From Alphaproteobacteria bacterium (GTDB taxonomy: Bacteria > Pseudomonadota > Alphaproteobacteria > UBA8366 > GCA-2717185): DNA of 64,000 nt. The stretch covers positions 1 through 64,000 of the forward strand of contig JBBDQU010000069.1 in assembly GCA_040905865.1 (NCBI GenBank), read 5' to 3'. The notes under the pieces were generated by a model. It did not search any database and was not told where the DNA came from. It saw only the letters and a program-made list of their open reading frames with translations. Made by a program: the position numbers and the translations under genes. This document shows positions 24,752-33,400 of this stretch, piece after piece; position 1 is the stretch's first letter, and each line of letters begins with the position of its first letter.

Positions 24752-26098
24752 ATGACACGAAAACTGCATCTCAACCTGTTTATCCATACCCGTGGCCATC
24801 ACGAAGCCGCGTGGCGGCATAAGGACGCCTCGCCCCTGGCATTGAGCGACATCCGCTATTATGCGGATCTGGCCCAGCGGGCCGAAGCCGGGCTGTTCGA
24901 TTCCATCTTCCTGGCGGACCAGCTGTCGCTGCGCTGGGATGTGAAGCGGGCGCCGCGCGTCTGGCTGGAACCGATCACGGCGCTGGGCGCGCTGGCCATG
25001 GCCACCGAACGCATCGGCCTGATCGCCACCGCCTCGACCACCTATTCCGAGCCGTTCAACCTGGCCCGGCAGTTCGCCTCGCTGGACCATATCAGCGGCG
25101 GCCGCGCCGGCTGGAACATCGTCACGTCATGGTCCGCCGACGCCGCGCGGAATTACGGCGGCGACAGCCAGGTCAGCCATGCGGACCGCTACGCCATCGC
25201 CGAGGAATACCTGCAGGCCGCCAAGGCGCTGTGGGACAGCTGGGCCGATGACGCGATCCTCGACGACCGCGACAGCGGGCTGTACGCCGATACGGACCGG
25301 ATCCGCCCGATCAACCATGTCAGCGCGCATTACCGGGTCGAGGGTCCGCTGAACATGCCGCGCGGGCCGCAGGGCCGGCCGGTGCTGGTGCAGGCCGGAT
25401 CCTCCGATGCTGGGCGGGGCTTCGCCGCGCGCCACGCGGAAGCGGTGTTCACCGCGCATATGGAACTGGCGACGGCGCAGGAATTCTACGCCGACCTGAA
25501 ACGACGCGCGGCGGCGGAAGGCCGCGCCGCGGACCAGACCGTCGTCCTGCCGGGGCTGAGCCCGATCGTCGCCGCGACCGAAGCCGAAGCGCAGCGCATG
25601 GAGCAGGAACTCAACGACCTGGCCGATCCCGAAGTCGGCCGCCAGCGGCTGTCGGCCCGGTTCGGCGGGCATGATTTCACCCACCTGCCGATGGATACGC
25701 CGCTGAAACCGGAGGATTTCCCCGATCCCGCCACGGTGGAGGCGGCGCGCAGCCGCACCGAACTGATCGTCGGGCTGGTCCGGCGCGAAGGGCTGACCCT
25801 GCGGCAGCTGTTGTCGAAACTGGCCGGGGCGCGCGGGCATTTCACCTTTGCCGGCACGCCGGAACAGACCGCCGACCTGATCCAGAACTGGTTCGACAAC
25901 GGCGCCGCCGACGGCTTCAACATCATGCCGCCGGTCCTTCCGGCCATGCTGGACACCTTCATCGAACAGGTCGTGCCGATCCTGCAGCAGCGCGGGCTGT
26001 TCCGCACGGAATACGAAGGCGCGACGCTGCGCGACCATTACGGGCTGGCGCGCCCGGACGCCGGCTTCGGCGCGGCGGGGGCGCAGGCGGCGGACTGA
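24752..26098 (+). CDS. NtaA/SnaA/DszA-family FMN-dependent monooxygenase
   Basis: A 448-residue luciferase-like flavoprotein. Family marks include MTRKLHLNLFIHTRGHHEAA, GLFDSIFLADQL, ITALGALAMATERIGLIATA, SLDHISGGRAGWNIVTSW and PVLVQAGSSDAGRGFAARHA. The ATG at 24752 is chosen because homologues start at this motif; an upstream ATG at 24716 would add twelve residues. Enzymes of the family use FMNH2 from a separate reductase to oxidise nitrilotriacetate, sulfones or related compounds. No flavin reductase is seen nearby. It is divergent from the cytochrome/propeller gene and convergent with a second TauD-type gene. Confidence 0.88.
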   Translation: MTRKLHLNLFIHTRGHHEAAWRHKDASPLALSDIRYYADLAQRAEAGLFDSIFLADQLSLRWDVKRAPRVWLEPITALGALAMATERIGLIATASTTYSEPFNLARQFASLDHISGGRAGWNIVTSWSADAARNYGGDSQVSHADRYAIAEEYLQAAKALWDSWADDAILDDRDSGLYADTDRIRPINHVSAHYRVEGPLNMPRGPQGRPVLVQAGSSDAGRGFAARHAEAVFTAHMELATAQEFYADLKRRAAAEGRAADQTVVLPGLSPIVAATEAEAQRMEQELNDLADPEVGRQRLSARFGGHDFTHLPMDTPLKPEDFPDPATVEAARSRTELIVGLVRREGLTLRQLLSKLAGARGHFTFAGTPEQTADLIQNWFDNGAADGFNIMPPVLPAMLDTFIEQVVPILQQRGLFRTEYEGATLRDHYGLARPDAGFGAAGAQAAD

Positions 26099-26169
26099 GC
26101 GCCGCTATCGCATCCGCCCGATAACCCCGGGCATCACGCAACCTGCCTTCTGCCTGGCGCGCAGCAGCC

Positions 26170-27042
26170 CTACACCGGAACGGTTCCGCGCAACACGGTG
26201 CGATGCAGGACGCGCGCATGTGTGGTGAAGTCGAAATCGTCCGACGCCCGGTGCACAAGACAGCGATTGTCCCACATGACAAGGTCGCCCGGCTGCCACC
26301 GGTGCCGGTAGACGAAACGCGGCGCCGTCGCATGCGCCAGCAGTTCCCCCAGCAGGGCGCGCCCCTCTTCGACGGGCAGTCCTTCGATATGCGATGTGTG
26401 ATTGCCCAGATACAGCGCCTTGCGACCGGTATCGGGATGCGTGCGCACCAGTGGATGGGCGACCGGCGGCGCGCTCCGGGCCTCCTCTTCGGTCGCGGGA
26501 CGGCTGCCCGAATTGATCCGCGACTGCGCCCAGCTGTGCACCGCCTTCATTCCGTCGATCCGGGCCTTTGTTGTTTCCGGCAACGCTTCGTAGGCAAGGT
26601 GCAGGTTCGCAAAGGCGGTATCGCCGCCCGCGGGCGGTACCTGCACGGCATAGAGCAGCGTCGCCATCGCCGGCACCGCCATGTAGGATGCATCCGTGTG
26701 CCAGAAATAGTTGCCGGGATTGGCCAGTACCTTTCTGTCCTTCAGCCGGCCCTCTGTATCGAGGTTCGTGACGACGTGCAGCGCCGGATAGTCCGCGCCG
26801 AGATAGTCGCGGTTGAGCGGCAGTTCGAGTTCCCCGAATCTTTCCGTGAACCGGATCTGCGCGGGCTTGTCCAGTTGCTGGCCGCGAAAGACGAGTATCT
26901 GGCTCGCCAGGAACGCGTCACGGATCGTGGCGAATTCGGCATCGGCCAGCGTGCCGCCGAGGTCGACCCCGGCTACCGCCGCGCCAAAGGCGCCATCGAG
27001 CGCCGCAATGCCGAGACTGTCGTGTTCCGCCGTCAGCGCCAT
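26170..27042 (-). CDS. TauD/TfdA-family Fe(II)/2-oxoglutarate dioxygenase (2)
   Basis: A 290-residue protein with His115 and Asp117 in NYFWHTDASYMA, distal His264 in MWDNRCLVHRASDDF, and the family PLVRTHPDTGRKALYL. It is clearly related to, but different from, the dioxygenase at 22356-23189. It lies 72 bp upstream of a LysR-type regulator gene on the same strand and is convergent with the flavin monooxygenase gene. The regulator may control it. Substrate unknown. Confidence 0.87.
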   Translation of the reverse strand: MALTAEHDSLGIAALDGAFGAAVAGVDLGGTLADAEFATIRDAFLASQILVFRGQQLDKPAQIRFTERFGELELPLNRDYLGADYPALHVVTNLDTEGRLKDRKVLANPGNYFWHTDASYMAVPAMATLLYAVQVPPAGGDTAFANLHLAYEALPETTKARIDGMKAVHSWAQSRINSGSRPATEEEARSAPPVAHPLVRTHPDTGRKALYLGNHTSHIEGLPVEEGRALLGELLAHATAPRFVYRHRWQPGDLVMWDNRCLVHRASDDFDFTTHARVLHRTVLRGTVPV

Positions 27043-27114
27043 ACCAATACTCCCGCAACATAGCCCGTGGCGTAATTACGCTGCCGGCGGGGCCCGCCTG
27101 TCAAGACCAGCCGG

Positions 27115-28047
27115 TCAGTCCGGCGATGCGATATCGCGGTCCTGCGGCCAGATATCGCGCAATACGCCGAGGAAGGCCGCCGCCGCCGGGGTGAGTTCCC
27201 GGTCGCGGCGGACGATGATTCCCTGATGCTGCACCATCTCGCCCGACGCCAGCGGCCGCGACCCCACCCCTTCGGGATGCACGCTGGAGAGGATCATCGC
27301 GGGCGCGATCACGATCCCGAGCCCTTCCGCCACCAGCCGGAAGGCGGTGGTGAACAGGCCCACCGTATGGTGCGACGACATCCGGATTCCCGAGGAGACG
27401 ATGGCGCTGTCCATCAACTGCCAGGCGGCCGAATCCGGGGTCATCCGGATCAGGGATTCGCCGTCGAGGTCCTGCAGCGTCACCGTCCGGCGGCGCAGCA
27501 GCCGATGCCCCCGGGGCAGCACGACGCGAAAGGACTGGTCGCCCAGCGGTTCGCCCGACAGGGGGTCGGTAACGCCGGTCGTGTCGCCCAGGCCGAAATC
27601 CGCGCCGCCGCCGCGCACCGCTTCCAGCACGCTGGACTGCACCCCTTCCATCAGCCGGATCTCGACGCTGGAAAAGCGGTGCGAATACGTCCGGATCGCC
27701 GCCGGCAGGATACCCTGCGCGATGGATATCTGCGAGGCGATCACGACCTGCCCGCGCTCCACAAGGGCCAGTTCGCGGATGTTGCGCATGCCCAGCCCGA
27801 TATCGTCCAGCAGCCGTTCGGCCAGCGGGATGAATTCGCGCCCCGCCGGCGTCAGCGCCACCCGGCGCGTGGTGCGCATGAACATGGCGGCGCCGATCGC
27901 GTCCTCGGCCCGGCGGACGGTCCGCGTCAGGGTCGGCTGCGACACCCCCACATCGGCGGCGGCGGCGGCGAAATTGCCGTAGCGGGCCAGCGACACCAGC
28001 GCGCGGAGTTCGCGAACCCCCAGGTCGGGCAGTCTGTCACGGATCAT
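27115..28047 (-). CDS. LysR-family transcriptional regulator
   Basis: A 310-residue regulator with the N-terminal winged helix-turn-helix (about 10-70) in which VGVSQPTLTRTVRRAEDAIG is the recognition region. The C-terminal periplasmic-binding-like effector domain is at about 95-300. LysR regulators usually sense a metabolite of a neighbouring pathway; here the adjacent dioxygenase gene is the likely target. It diverges from the small gene at 28188 across an AT-rich control region. Confidence 0.9.
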   Translation of the reverse strand: MIRDRLPDLGVRELRALVSLARYGNFAAAAADVGVSQPTLTRTVRRAEDAIGAAMFMRTTRRVALTPAGREFIPLAERLLDDIGLGMRNIRELALVERGQVVIASQISIAQGILPAAIRTYSHRFSSVEIRLMEGVQSSVLEAVRGGGADFGLGDTTGVTDPLSGEPLGDQSFRVVLPRGHRLLRRRTVTLQDLDGESLIRMTPDSAAWQLMDSAIVSSGIRMSSHHTVGLFTTAFRLVAEGLGIVIAPAMILSSVHPEGVGSRPLASGEMVQHQGIIVRRDRELTPAAAAFLGVLRDIWPQDRDIASPD

Positions 28048-28054
28048 GCGACGC

Positions 28055-28130
28055 CTCTATTCATACGTATACCGTATTAATATATCGTATCGTGTTTTTA
28101 TTGCATTAATAAATTCCGATGGGATAATAC
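28055..28130. promoter_or_regulatory. AT-rich divergent promoter of the LysR gene
   Basis: A distinctly AT-rich 70-bp patch in GC-rich surroundings, upstream of the LysR gene and of the small gene at 28188. It holds ATACGTAT (28063-28070) and TATTAATA (28075-28082), both perfect 8-bp palindromes 12 bp apart, plus CGTAT direct copies on each side. This is the usual layout for LysR autoregulation, but the sites are not proven. Confidence 0.4.
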
Positions 28131-28187
28131 CACCCGTATTCGCAGCACCGTTGCGACACCGGTTACAAAACAAAAGGAGAGTCGAAA

Positions 28188-28418
28188 ATGACCGCATTCC
28201 CCAGCACGCCCGAACAGCAGGAAGCCCTGCGCCACCTGACGGCCGCCACCGCGTTTTCCGCCCTCACGAGCGGCGAAATGGAACTGGATATCCCCCGCCA
28301 GGCGGCGGCGATGCGGGCGGCCTTCACCTGCCGCTTCTTTGCAGCGCTCGGCGCGGCCTTGCACGACGCCGCCGAGGAACTGGTGGCCCCGCCGGTTCCG
28401 GCAGGTTCCTCGCGATAG
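28188..28418 (+). CDS. Small hypothetical protein (76 aa)
   Basis: A 76-residue acidic, alanine-rich protein with no recognised domain and no signal peptide or membrane helix. The strong ribosome binding site AAAGGAGA lies 8-15 bases upstream of the ATG, which argues that it is a real gene. It is divergent from the LysR gene and might be its target. The predicted structure is mostly alpha-helical. I cannot name a function. Confidence 0.55.
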   Translation: MTAFPSTPEQQEALRHLTAATAFSALTSGEMELDIPRQAAAMRAAFTCRFFAALGAALHDAAEELVAPPVPAGSSR

Positions 28419-28463
28419 TGAGCAGGCGGGTCCTGCCGGCGCCGTCATCGCGCCGCGAACCGC

Positions 28464-28853
28464 CTATTCGAACTTGTAGGCCATGTTCAGCAGGCTGGCG
28501 CATTCCCGCGCCACCATGTATTCCGGCTTTTCGCCGCCGGGGAAGGTGGCCCAGCCGGCCTGCATCAGATGGGTGTTGCGTTCCCAGGCGTTCACGCCCC
28601 TGAGTTCCGCCACCATGCCGTTTTCGGCCGTCGCGGCCTTTTCGAACCGTTCGGCGCAGATCGGCGCCAGCACCGCGACAACCGCCGCGTCCTCGGCGAC
28701 CTGAACCCTTTCGGCGACGGTGCCGCTGAGGGTCCAGCCGCCCAGCCCGAAGCCGAAGCCGATCGTACCGACGACGCCGATCACGAGACCCTGCAACAGC
28801 CGCTTGCCGGACACGCCGTCGAGGATGTTTCGTATGGAGGTCGATTCAGTCAT
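28464..28853 (-). CDS. Small membrane-anchored hypothetical protein (129 aa)
   Basis: A 129-residue protein with one hydrophobic segment (about 19-45, rich in G: GVVGTIGFGFGLGGWTLSG) and a soluble domain behind it. Conserved-looking Cys are at CAERF and ARECASLL. The pattern resembles uncharacterised alphaproteobacterial membrane-anchored proteins. No function is proposed. It is convergent with the small gene at 28188. Confidence 0.65.
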   Translation of the reverse strand: MTESTSIRNILDGVSGKRLLQGLVIGVVGTIGFGFGLGGWTLSGTVAERVQVAEDAAVVAVLAPICAERFEKAATAENGMVAELRGVNAWERNTHLMQAGWATFPGGEKPEYMVARECASLLNMAYKFE

Positions 28854-28914
28854 AAATTATCCATTTCATTTGCGGGAGCGAAAGAATCCGCCCCATCGCC
28901 CGCACCCTACCACA

Positions 28915-29290
28915 GAACCCCCGCCCGAGTCCGGTCCGCGTCCCGCCGCGCGTCATCCCGGCGCCCCGTCATCCCGGACAGGCCGCGCCCCCGCACCCGT
29001 CATCCCGGCGTCCCGTCAACCCGGACCGGCTGCGCCCCCGCACCCGTCATCCCGGACCCCGATCCGGGATCCATCGCCGCATCGCGCCTCGACCCGCACT
29101 GAAAGATCAGCCGCCGCATGGATCCCGGGTCAGGCCCGGGATGACACGATGCGGGGTGTCGGCATTGCGCGCATATGCGGGGCGTCGGGCTTGCGCGCAT
29201 ATGTCGCCGCCCGACGCCCGCCCGCCCGAGTCCGATCCGCGCCCCCCGATTGCGGCACAATCGCCGCAGGGGTAGGCTTTCCCGCAGGAC
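28915..29290. repeat. GTCATCCCGG palindromic repeat cluster
   Basis: GTCATCCCGG occurs at 28952, 28968, 28999 and 29046 (with a degenerate GTCAACCCGG near 29015). It is answered by CCCGGGATGAC at 29135-29145, allowing a long stem-loop between about 29046-29075 and 29118-29145. The longer unit CCGCCCGAGTCCGGTCCGCG (28921-28940) recurs with one change near 29223-29242, and GCGCGCATATG occurs twice (about 29165-29205). This is the well-known type of alphaproteobacterial intergenic REP element. No gene is seen in it. Confidence 0.75.
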
Positions 29291-29311
29291 GGCCATCACG
29301 GGAGGAAACCC

Positions 29312-29713
29312 ATGAAGATCGACGGACAGTGCCATTGCGGGGCGATCGCCTATGAGGCGGAGGTCGACCCCGATTCCATCCGCCTCTGCCACTGCACCGA
29401 TTGCCAGCAGCTCAGCGGATCGCCCTTCCGCGCCAATGTGAGCGCGCCGGCGGAGAGCTTCCGGCTGCTGCGCGGGAGCCCGAAAAGCTATATCAAGACG
29501 GCGGAAAGCGGCAGCAAGCGGCGGCACATGTTCTGCGGCGATTGCGGCGCGCCGATATCGTCCAGCGCGCCGGACAACCCGCCCGCCTATTCGTTGCGCG
29601 TCGGCATGATCGCCCAGCGCGCGCGGTTCCGCCCGGCGGGACAGATCTGGCGCCGCTCCGCCCTGCCTTGGGTCGATGAAATCGCCACCGTGCCGGCGAA
29701 GGAGAAAGGCTGA
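29312..29713 (+). CDS. GFA-family (glutathione-dependent formaldehyde-activating-like) protein
   Basis: A 133-residue protein with the GFA zinc-binding cysteines: GQCHCGAIAYEAE near 6-18, CHCTDCQQLSGSPF near 26-39 and MFCGDCGAPISSS near 73-85. The family is named after Gfa but most members have unproven activity. The gene ends 1 bp before the start of the enoyl-CoA hydratase gene, so an operon is likely. Confidence 0.88.
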   Translation: MKIDGQCHCGAIAYEAEVDPDSIRLCHCTDCQQLSGSPFRANVSAPAESFRLLRGSPKSYIKTAESGSKRRHMFCGDCGAPISSSAPDNPPAYSLRVGMIAQRARFRPAGQIWRRSALPWVDEIATVPAKEKG

Positions 29714-29714
29714 C

Positions 29715-30560
29715 ATGACCGCCTACCAACACCTGATCTACGAGAAGGCGGAATCGCGCCTCACCATCACCCTTAACCGCCCGGAAAGGATCAACGCGCT
29801 GAACGAGGCGCTGACCCGCGAGTTCGAAACCGCGATGCTCGCCGCCGAGGATGACGACGACATCAAGGTCGTGGTCCTGAAAGGCGCGGGGCGCGGCTTC
29901 TGTTCCGGGCATGACTACGGCCGGGAGCATTTCGTCCCCGGCGAGCGCGAGACCGGCGCCGATACCGAGGGCCACCGGATCGATTTCTCCAAGCGGCTGC
30001 GCGCCTATATGCGGGTCTGGGAAATCCCCAAGCCGGTGATCGCCCAGGTGCACGGGCCCTGCATCGCGGCGGGCACGATCCTGGCCGGGCTGGCGGATAT
30101 CGTCGCGGTGGCGCATGACGCGAAGATCGGCCCGGTGGAGGCCGCGCCCGGCATGGTGCAGGGGCTGATCTGGGGCAGCTGGCTGCCGCTGGTGGGCCTG
30201 CGCAAGACCAAGGATTTCGCCTTCCTGCACGGCACGATGAACGGGATCGAGGCGGCGGGTTGCGGCTGGGCGACGAAATCGGTCCCGGCGGCGGAACTGG
30301 CCGACCTGGTCGACGACATGGCGGCGGAAATCGCCCGCGTGCCGCTGGAAATCCTGATGATGAAGAAACGCGCCATCAACCGCAGCGCCAACCAGATGGG
30401 CTTCCGCGAGATGATGGAGATCAACTTCGAGATGAGCCTCGCCGGTCATTTCAGCAACACGCGCGAGGAATGGACCGCGAAGCTGGAAAAGGACGGCTTC
30501 AAGCCGGTGATGGCGGAATGGAAGGCCGGGACGGTGTACGACCGGAACCGGAACCGGTGA
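29715..30560 (+). CDS. Enoyl-CoA hydratase/isomerase family protein
   Basis: A 281-residue crotonase-fold protein with LTITLNRPERINALNEAL near 15-32, KGAGRGFCSGHDYG near 55-68 (oxyanion hole) and PVIAQVHGPCIAAGTILAGL near 105-125. The C-terminal helix is rich in acidic residues. The ATG at 29715 is chosen because the residues before it overlap the GFA gene and look non-coding. It acts on an acyl-CoA, either hydrating or isomerising; the exact substrate is unknown. Confidence 0.87.
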   Translation: MTAYQHLIYEKAESRLTITLNRPERINALNEALTREFETAMLAAEDDDDIKVVVLKGAGRGFCSGHDYGREHFVPGERETGADTEGHRIDFSKRLRAYMRVWEIPKPVIAQVHGPCIAAGTILAGLADIVAVAHDAKIGPVEAAPGMVQGLIWGSWLPLVGLRKTKDFAFLHGTMNGIEAAGCGWATKSVPAAELADLVDDMAAEIARVPLEILMMKKRAINRSANQMGFREMMEINFEMSLAGHFSNTREEWTAKLEKDGFKPVMAEWKAGTVYDRNRNR

Positions 30561-30564
30561 CGAC

Positions 30565-31353
30565 TCAAAGCCGCAACAGCTTGCCGTAGCCCGGAATATC
30601 GGCCCGCACGCCGGACAGTTGCAGGCAGCGCCACAGGCTGGCCTGGTTCGCCGACAGGACCGGCCGTTTCAGGTCCGCCTCCAGCGCGTCCAGGATCGCC
30701 ACGCAGCGGAACCCCGTCCCGGCGATGAGCACGCCATCCGCCTCCGCCGGGCAGCCGGCGGCGATCTGCGCCCGCAGCGGTTCGACCTCCTGCGCGAATC
30801 CCATGCCGCGCGGGTACATCTCGCCCGGCGGCACGTCCCGCCAGTCCGGGCCCGGGTCATGGCGCAGCGCGCCCGCCGGCGCGAAGCCGTGATCCTCGTA
30901 ATAGCGCATGCCGGCCGCCATCGCCTCGTCATTGTACCAGGGCGGCATGACCAGCAGGGGCCGCCGCACGCCCGAGGCGCGCAGCGCCGCCATCGTATCC
31001 AGCCCGTTCGTGGTGACGGCGATATCCGGGCCGAGCATGCCGGACAGGTTCCGCGCCACCGCCTCGTCCCAGCCCTTGCCGCCCATGAAGCTGCTGGAAC
31101 TGTGCCCGACCACGACGGCGGACAGCCGCATGGCCGCGAACTGCCGGGCGCCCCGGACCAGATCCTCCGCCGGATCGACCGCTGCCCGGCCCGCCCGCCA
31201 GCGCGCCCAGGGCGCCGATGCGGAAACGCGCGCGGCGTGCACCGATACGCCGGGCGGCAGCATGGCCCACCATTCGGCTTCCGGCACCGCCTCGCTGCCG
31301 ACAATGAACATGCCGAACCGCGCCCGGCTGCCCCAGTTGTCATTGTTCAACAT
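30565..31353 (-). CDS. Maleate isomerase/Asp-Glu racemase-like (arylmalonate decarboxylase family)
   Basis: A 262-residue protein of the Asp/Glu/hydantoin racemase superfamily. Marks include MPPGVSV-like LPPGVSVHAARV, VVVGHSSSSFMGGKGWDE, AVTTNGLDTMAAL and ADGVLIAGTGFRCVAILDAL near 210-230 (C-terminal catalytic Cys in FRC). These enzymes isomerise or decarboxylate small dicarboxylic acids. The ATG at 31353 shares one base with the stop of pyrC, so it is translationally coupled to the dihydroorotase. Substrate unknown. Confidence 0.8.
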   Translation of the reverse strand: MLNNDNWGSRARFGMFIVGSEAVPEAEWWAMLPPGVSVHAARVSASAPWARWRAGRAAVDPAEDLVRGARQFAAMRLSAVVVGHSSSSFMGGKGWDEAVARNLSGMLGPDIAVTTNGLDTMAALRASGVRRPLLVMPPWYNDEAMAAGMRYYEDHGFAPAGALRHDPGPDWRDVPPGEMYPRGMGFAQEVEPLRAQIAAGCPAEADGVLIAGTGFRCVAILDALEADLKRPVLSANQASLWRCLQLSGVRADIPGYGKLLRL

Positions 31354-32444
31354 CACGCGCCCGTCTCGCGGCTCCACTTGCCGCCGCGTTCCGCCGCGCG
31401 CCATCCGATCGTTTCGCCCGCGTGGAACGGCACGACGCAGACCCCGCCATCCCCCGTCACCGCCTCCGGCACCGCAAGGTCCTCGCGGTGCAGGGTGACG
31501 GTGCCCTCGTTCAGCGGCAACCCGTAGAAGCGCGGCCCGAATTCCGACGCGAACCCCTCCAGCCGGTCGAGCGCCCCTTCCTCGTCGAAGGTCAGCGCGT
31601 AGCTTTCCAGCGCGGCGGGGGCGCAGAAGATGCCGGCGCAGCCGCAGGCGCTTTCCTTGTCGTGCCGGGGGTGCGGCGCGGAATCGGTGCCGAGGAAGAA
31701 CTTCGGATCGCCCGAAGTCGCGGCCTCGCGCAGCGCCGTGCGGTGATGGCGGCGTTTCGCCACCGGCAGGCAATAGGCATGCGGCCGCATCCCGCCCGCG
31801 AACAGGGCGTTGCGGTCGATGCGCAGGTGGTGCGGGGTGATGGTGGCCGCCACGGTGGGCCCGGCGGCGCGGACGAACTGCACCGATTCCGCCGTGGTGA
31901 TATGCTCCAGCACCAGTTTCAGCGCCGGAAAATCGCGCAGCAGCGGCGCCAGCACATCCTCCAGGAACCGCGCCTCGCGGTCGAAGATATCGATATCGGG
32001 CGAGGTCACCTCGCCATGCACCAGCAGCGGCATGCCGATCTCCTGCATCCGCGCCAGCACCGCATGGATATTGCGCACATCGGTGACGCCGAAGGCCGAA
32101 TTGGTCGTCGCGCCCGCCGGGTAGAGCTTGCAGGCGGTAAAGACCCCGCGCTCGAACCCGGCCGCGATCTCGCCGGCATCGATCTCGTCGGTCAGGTAGG
32201 CGGTCATCAGCGGCGTGAAGCGCCGCCCCGCCGGCAGCGCCGCGAGGATACGCGCCCGGTAGGCCTCGGCGGCGGCGATGGTGGTCACCGGCGGCGCGAG
32301 GTTGGGCATGATAATGGCCCGCGCGAACTGCCGCGCCGTGAAATCGACGATCCCCGCCAGCATGGCCCCGTCGCGCAGATGCAGATGCCAGTCATCCGGC
32401 TCCCGGATGGTGAGGCTTCCGGGGGTTGACGCTTGTGTCGGCAT
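31353..32444 (-). CDS. pyrC: Dihydroorotase, PyrC type
   Basis: A 363-residue homodimeric-type dihydroorotase that interconverts carbamoyl-aspartate and dihydroorotate in pyrimidine synthesis. Zinc ligands are visible: His20 and His22 in WHLHLRDG, carboxylated Lys106 in TACKLYPAGATTNS, His143 in LLVHGEV, His181 in LVLEHITTAE and Asp254 in FLGTDSAPHPRH. It is of normal length and its key residues are intact. The GC-rich coding stops sharply at its start, where the AT-rich island begins. Confidence 0.92.
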   Translation of the reverse strand: MPTQASTPGSLTIREPDDWHLHLRDGAMLAGIVDFTARQFARAIIMPNLAPPVTTIAAAEAYRARILAALPAGRRFTPLMTAYLTDEIDAGEIAAGFERGVFTACKLYPAGATTNSAFGVTDVRNIHAVLARMQEIGMPLLVHGEVTSPDIDIFDREARFLEDVLAPLLRDFPALKLVLEHITTAESVQFVRAAGPTVAATITPHHLRIDRNALFAGGMRPHAYCLPVAKRRHHRTALREAATSGDPKFFLGTDSAPHPRHDKESACGCAGIFCAPAALESYALTFDEEGALDRLEGFASEFGPRFYGLPLNEGTVTLHREDLAVPEAVTGDGGVCVVPFHAGETIGWRAAERGGKWSRETGA

Positions 32445-32800
32445 GGCGGGGCTCCTTTGACGCCGCCCCGGAATGGCGGGGCAGGGCAGTGGCTTTGTTT
32501 TGTTGAGACGGAACCCTAGTCCGAATTGGCGGTGTCGGAAAGCATGATGGGGCGGCGGTGGTGATTAACTTCGAATGCGGTGATTCCGGTCAAGACCTTC
32601 ACCGACGGCCTGCCGACGCCCAATACCGCAACAACGAAACTAAAGGAGGACTAGAAATAGAAAGCCGCTTAAAATACCCCGGACGGAGCGGCGACTGTCA
32701 CGCGAATACCATCACTGTACACACTGTACATAATTCAGTAATGCAAGAAGGTTAAGAAGACAAACCATCACTCTACAAATTCAATATGCTTTATTAAAAT
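32445..32800. other. Left border of the AT-rich island, no clear gene
   Basis: 356 bp in which base composition drops from GC-rich to AT-rich. The 9-mer ACTGTACAC/T is repeated in tandem (32714-32722 and 32723-32731). A reading of 65 codons at 32558-32755 is open, but has no convincing start or family. No tRNA, attachment site or integrase was found. Confidence 0.5.
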
Positions 32801-33400
32801 TTAATCAGCCATAAGGTTACCATATATTTCCCGGTAAAATTTATCAAATGATGAAGATAATCGTGCTTCATTAATATCGAATATTGACGTTAATCTAGCT
32901 TGATCTACTGTTTCTTGATAAAATTCATTATCCCCAAAGTAATTTCGTTCAAGGTATCCTTTGGCATCACGAATAGACTCCGAATCATCTGGTGGTTCTG
33001 CTATATCAGAAATACCCCGAGTCCCTCTAAGTGACTTAATCGCTTTCAAGAACCAAGATTCATACTCTTTATTCGCTATAACAACAATAATAGTTATATC
33101 ATCCCTCTTAATTCGACCAAAGATTGATTGCGCTAGCGTTACTGGGCAGTCGTCATCCGCATCTAACAAAACCAGTATAAACCCAGGGACATCTTTACTA
33201 CTAATTCGTCGTTTTCCAAGCTCGATAGCTTTCTTGAGATCTTCACTATTATCGGACAACATTCGTCCACGTGGAACTCGATGAGGATCCAAAATATCTA
33301 AGTCATAAATTCCACAAAACTCTTGAGCTATCCTCCTGAGCAAAACAGGAACAGCTCGCACCTCTCCATGCCCTTCTACAATTGAATATATTGCTGCCAT
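32801..33400 (-). CDS. DUF4276-type TOPRIM-like protein, partner of the AAA ATPase
   Basis: A 199-residue protein matching DUF4276: SIVEGHGEVRAVPVLLRRIA near 6-25 (Glu9, Glu13), an acidic pair in VLLDADDDCPV (Asp80, Asp82) and ANKEYESWFL (Glu112, Glu114). This is a TOPRIM-like metal site, so a nuclease role is possible. The start ATG overlaps the stop of the ATPase gene by one base (TAATG), showing translational coupling. By analogy to OLD and AriA/AriB systems, an ATPase-gated nuclease acting against phage is inferred. Codon use is AT-rich, unlike the neighbours. Confidence 0.8.
   Translation of the reverse strand: MAAIYSIVEGHGEVRAVPVLLRRIAQEFCGIYDLDILDPHRVPRGRMLSDNSEDLKKAIELGKRRISSKDVPGFILVLLDADDDCPVTLAQSIFGRIKRDDITIIVVIANKEYESWFLKAIKSLRGTRGISDIAEPPDDSESIRDAKGYLERNYFGDNEFYQETVDQARLTSIFDINEARLSSSFDKFYREIYGNLMAD

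Noticed and set aside
32558-32755. 65-codon frame in the left border of the island
   Set aside because: No ribosome site, no family resemblance; crosses the composition change and a tandem repeat.
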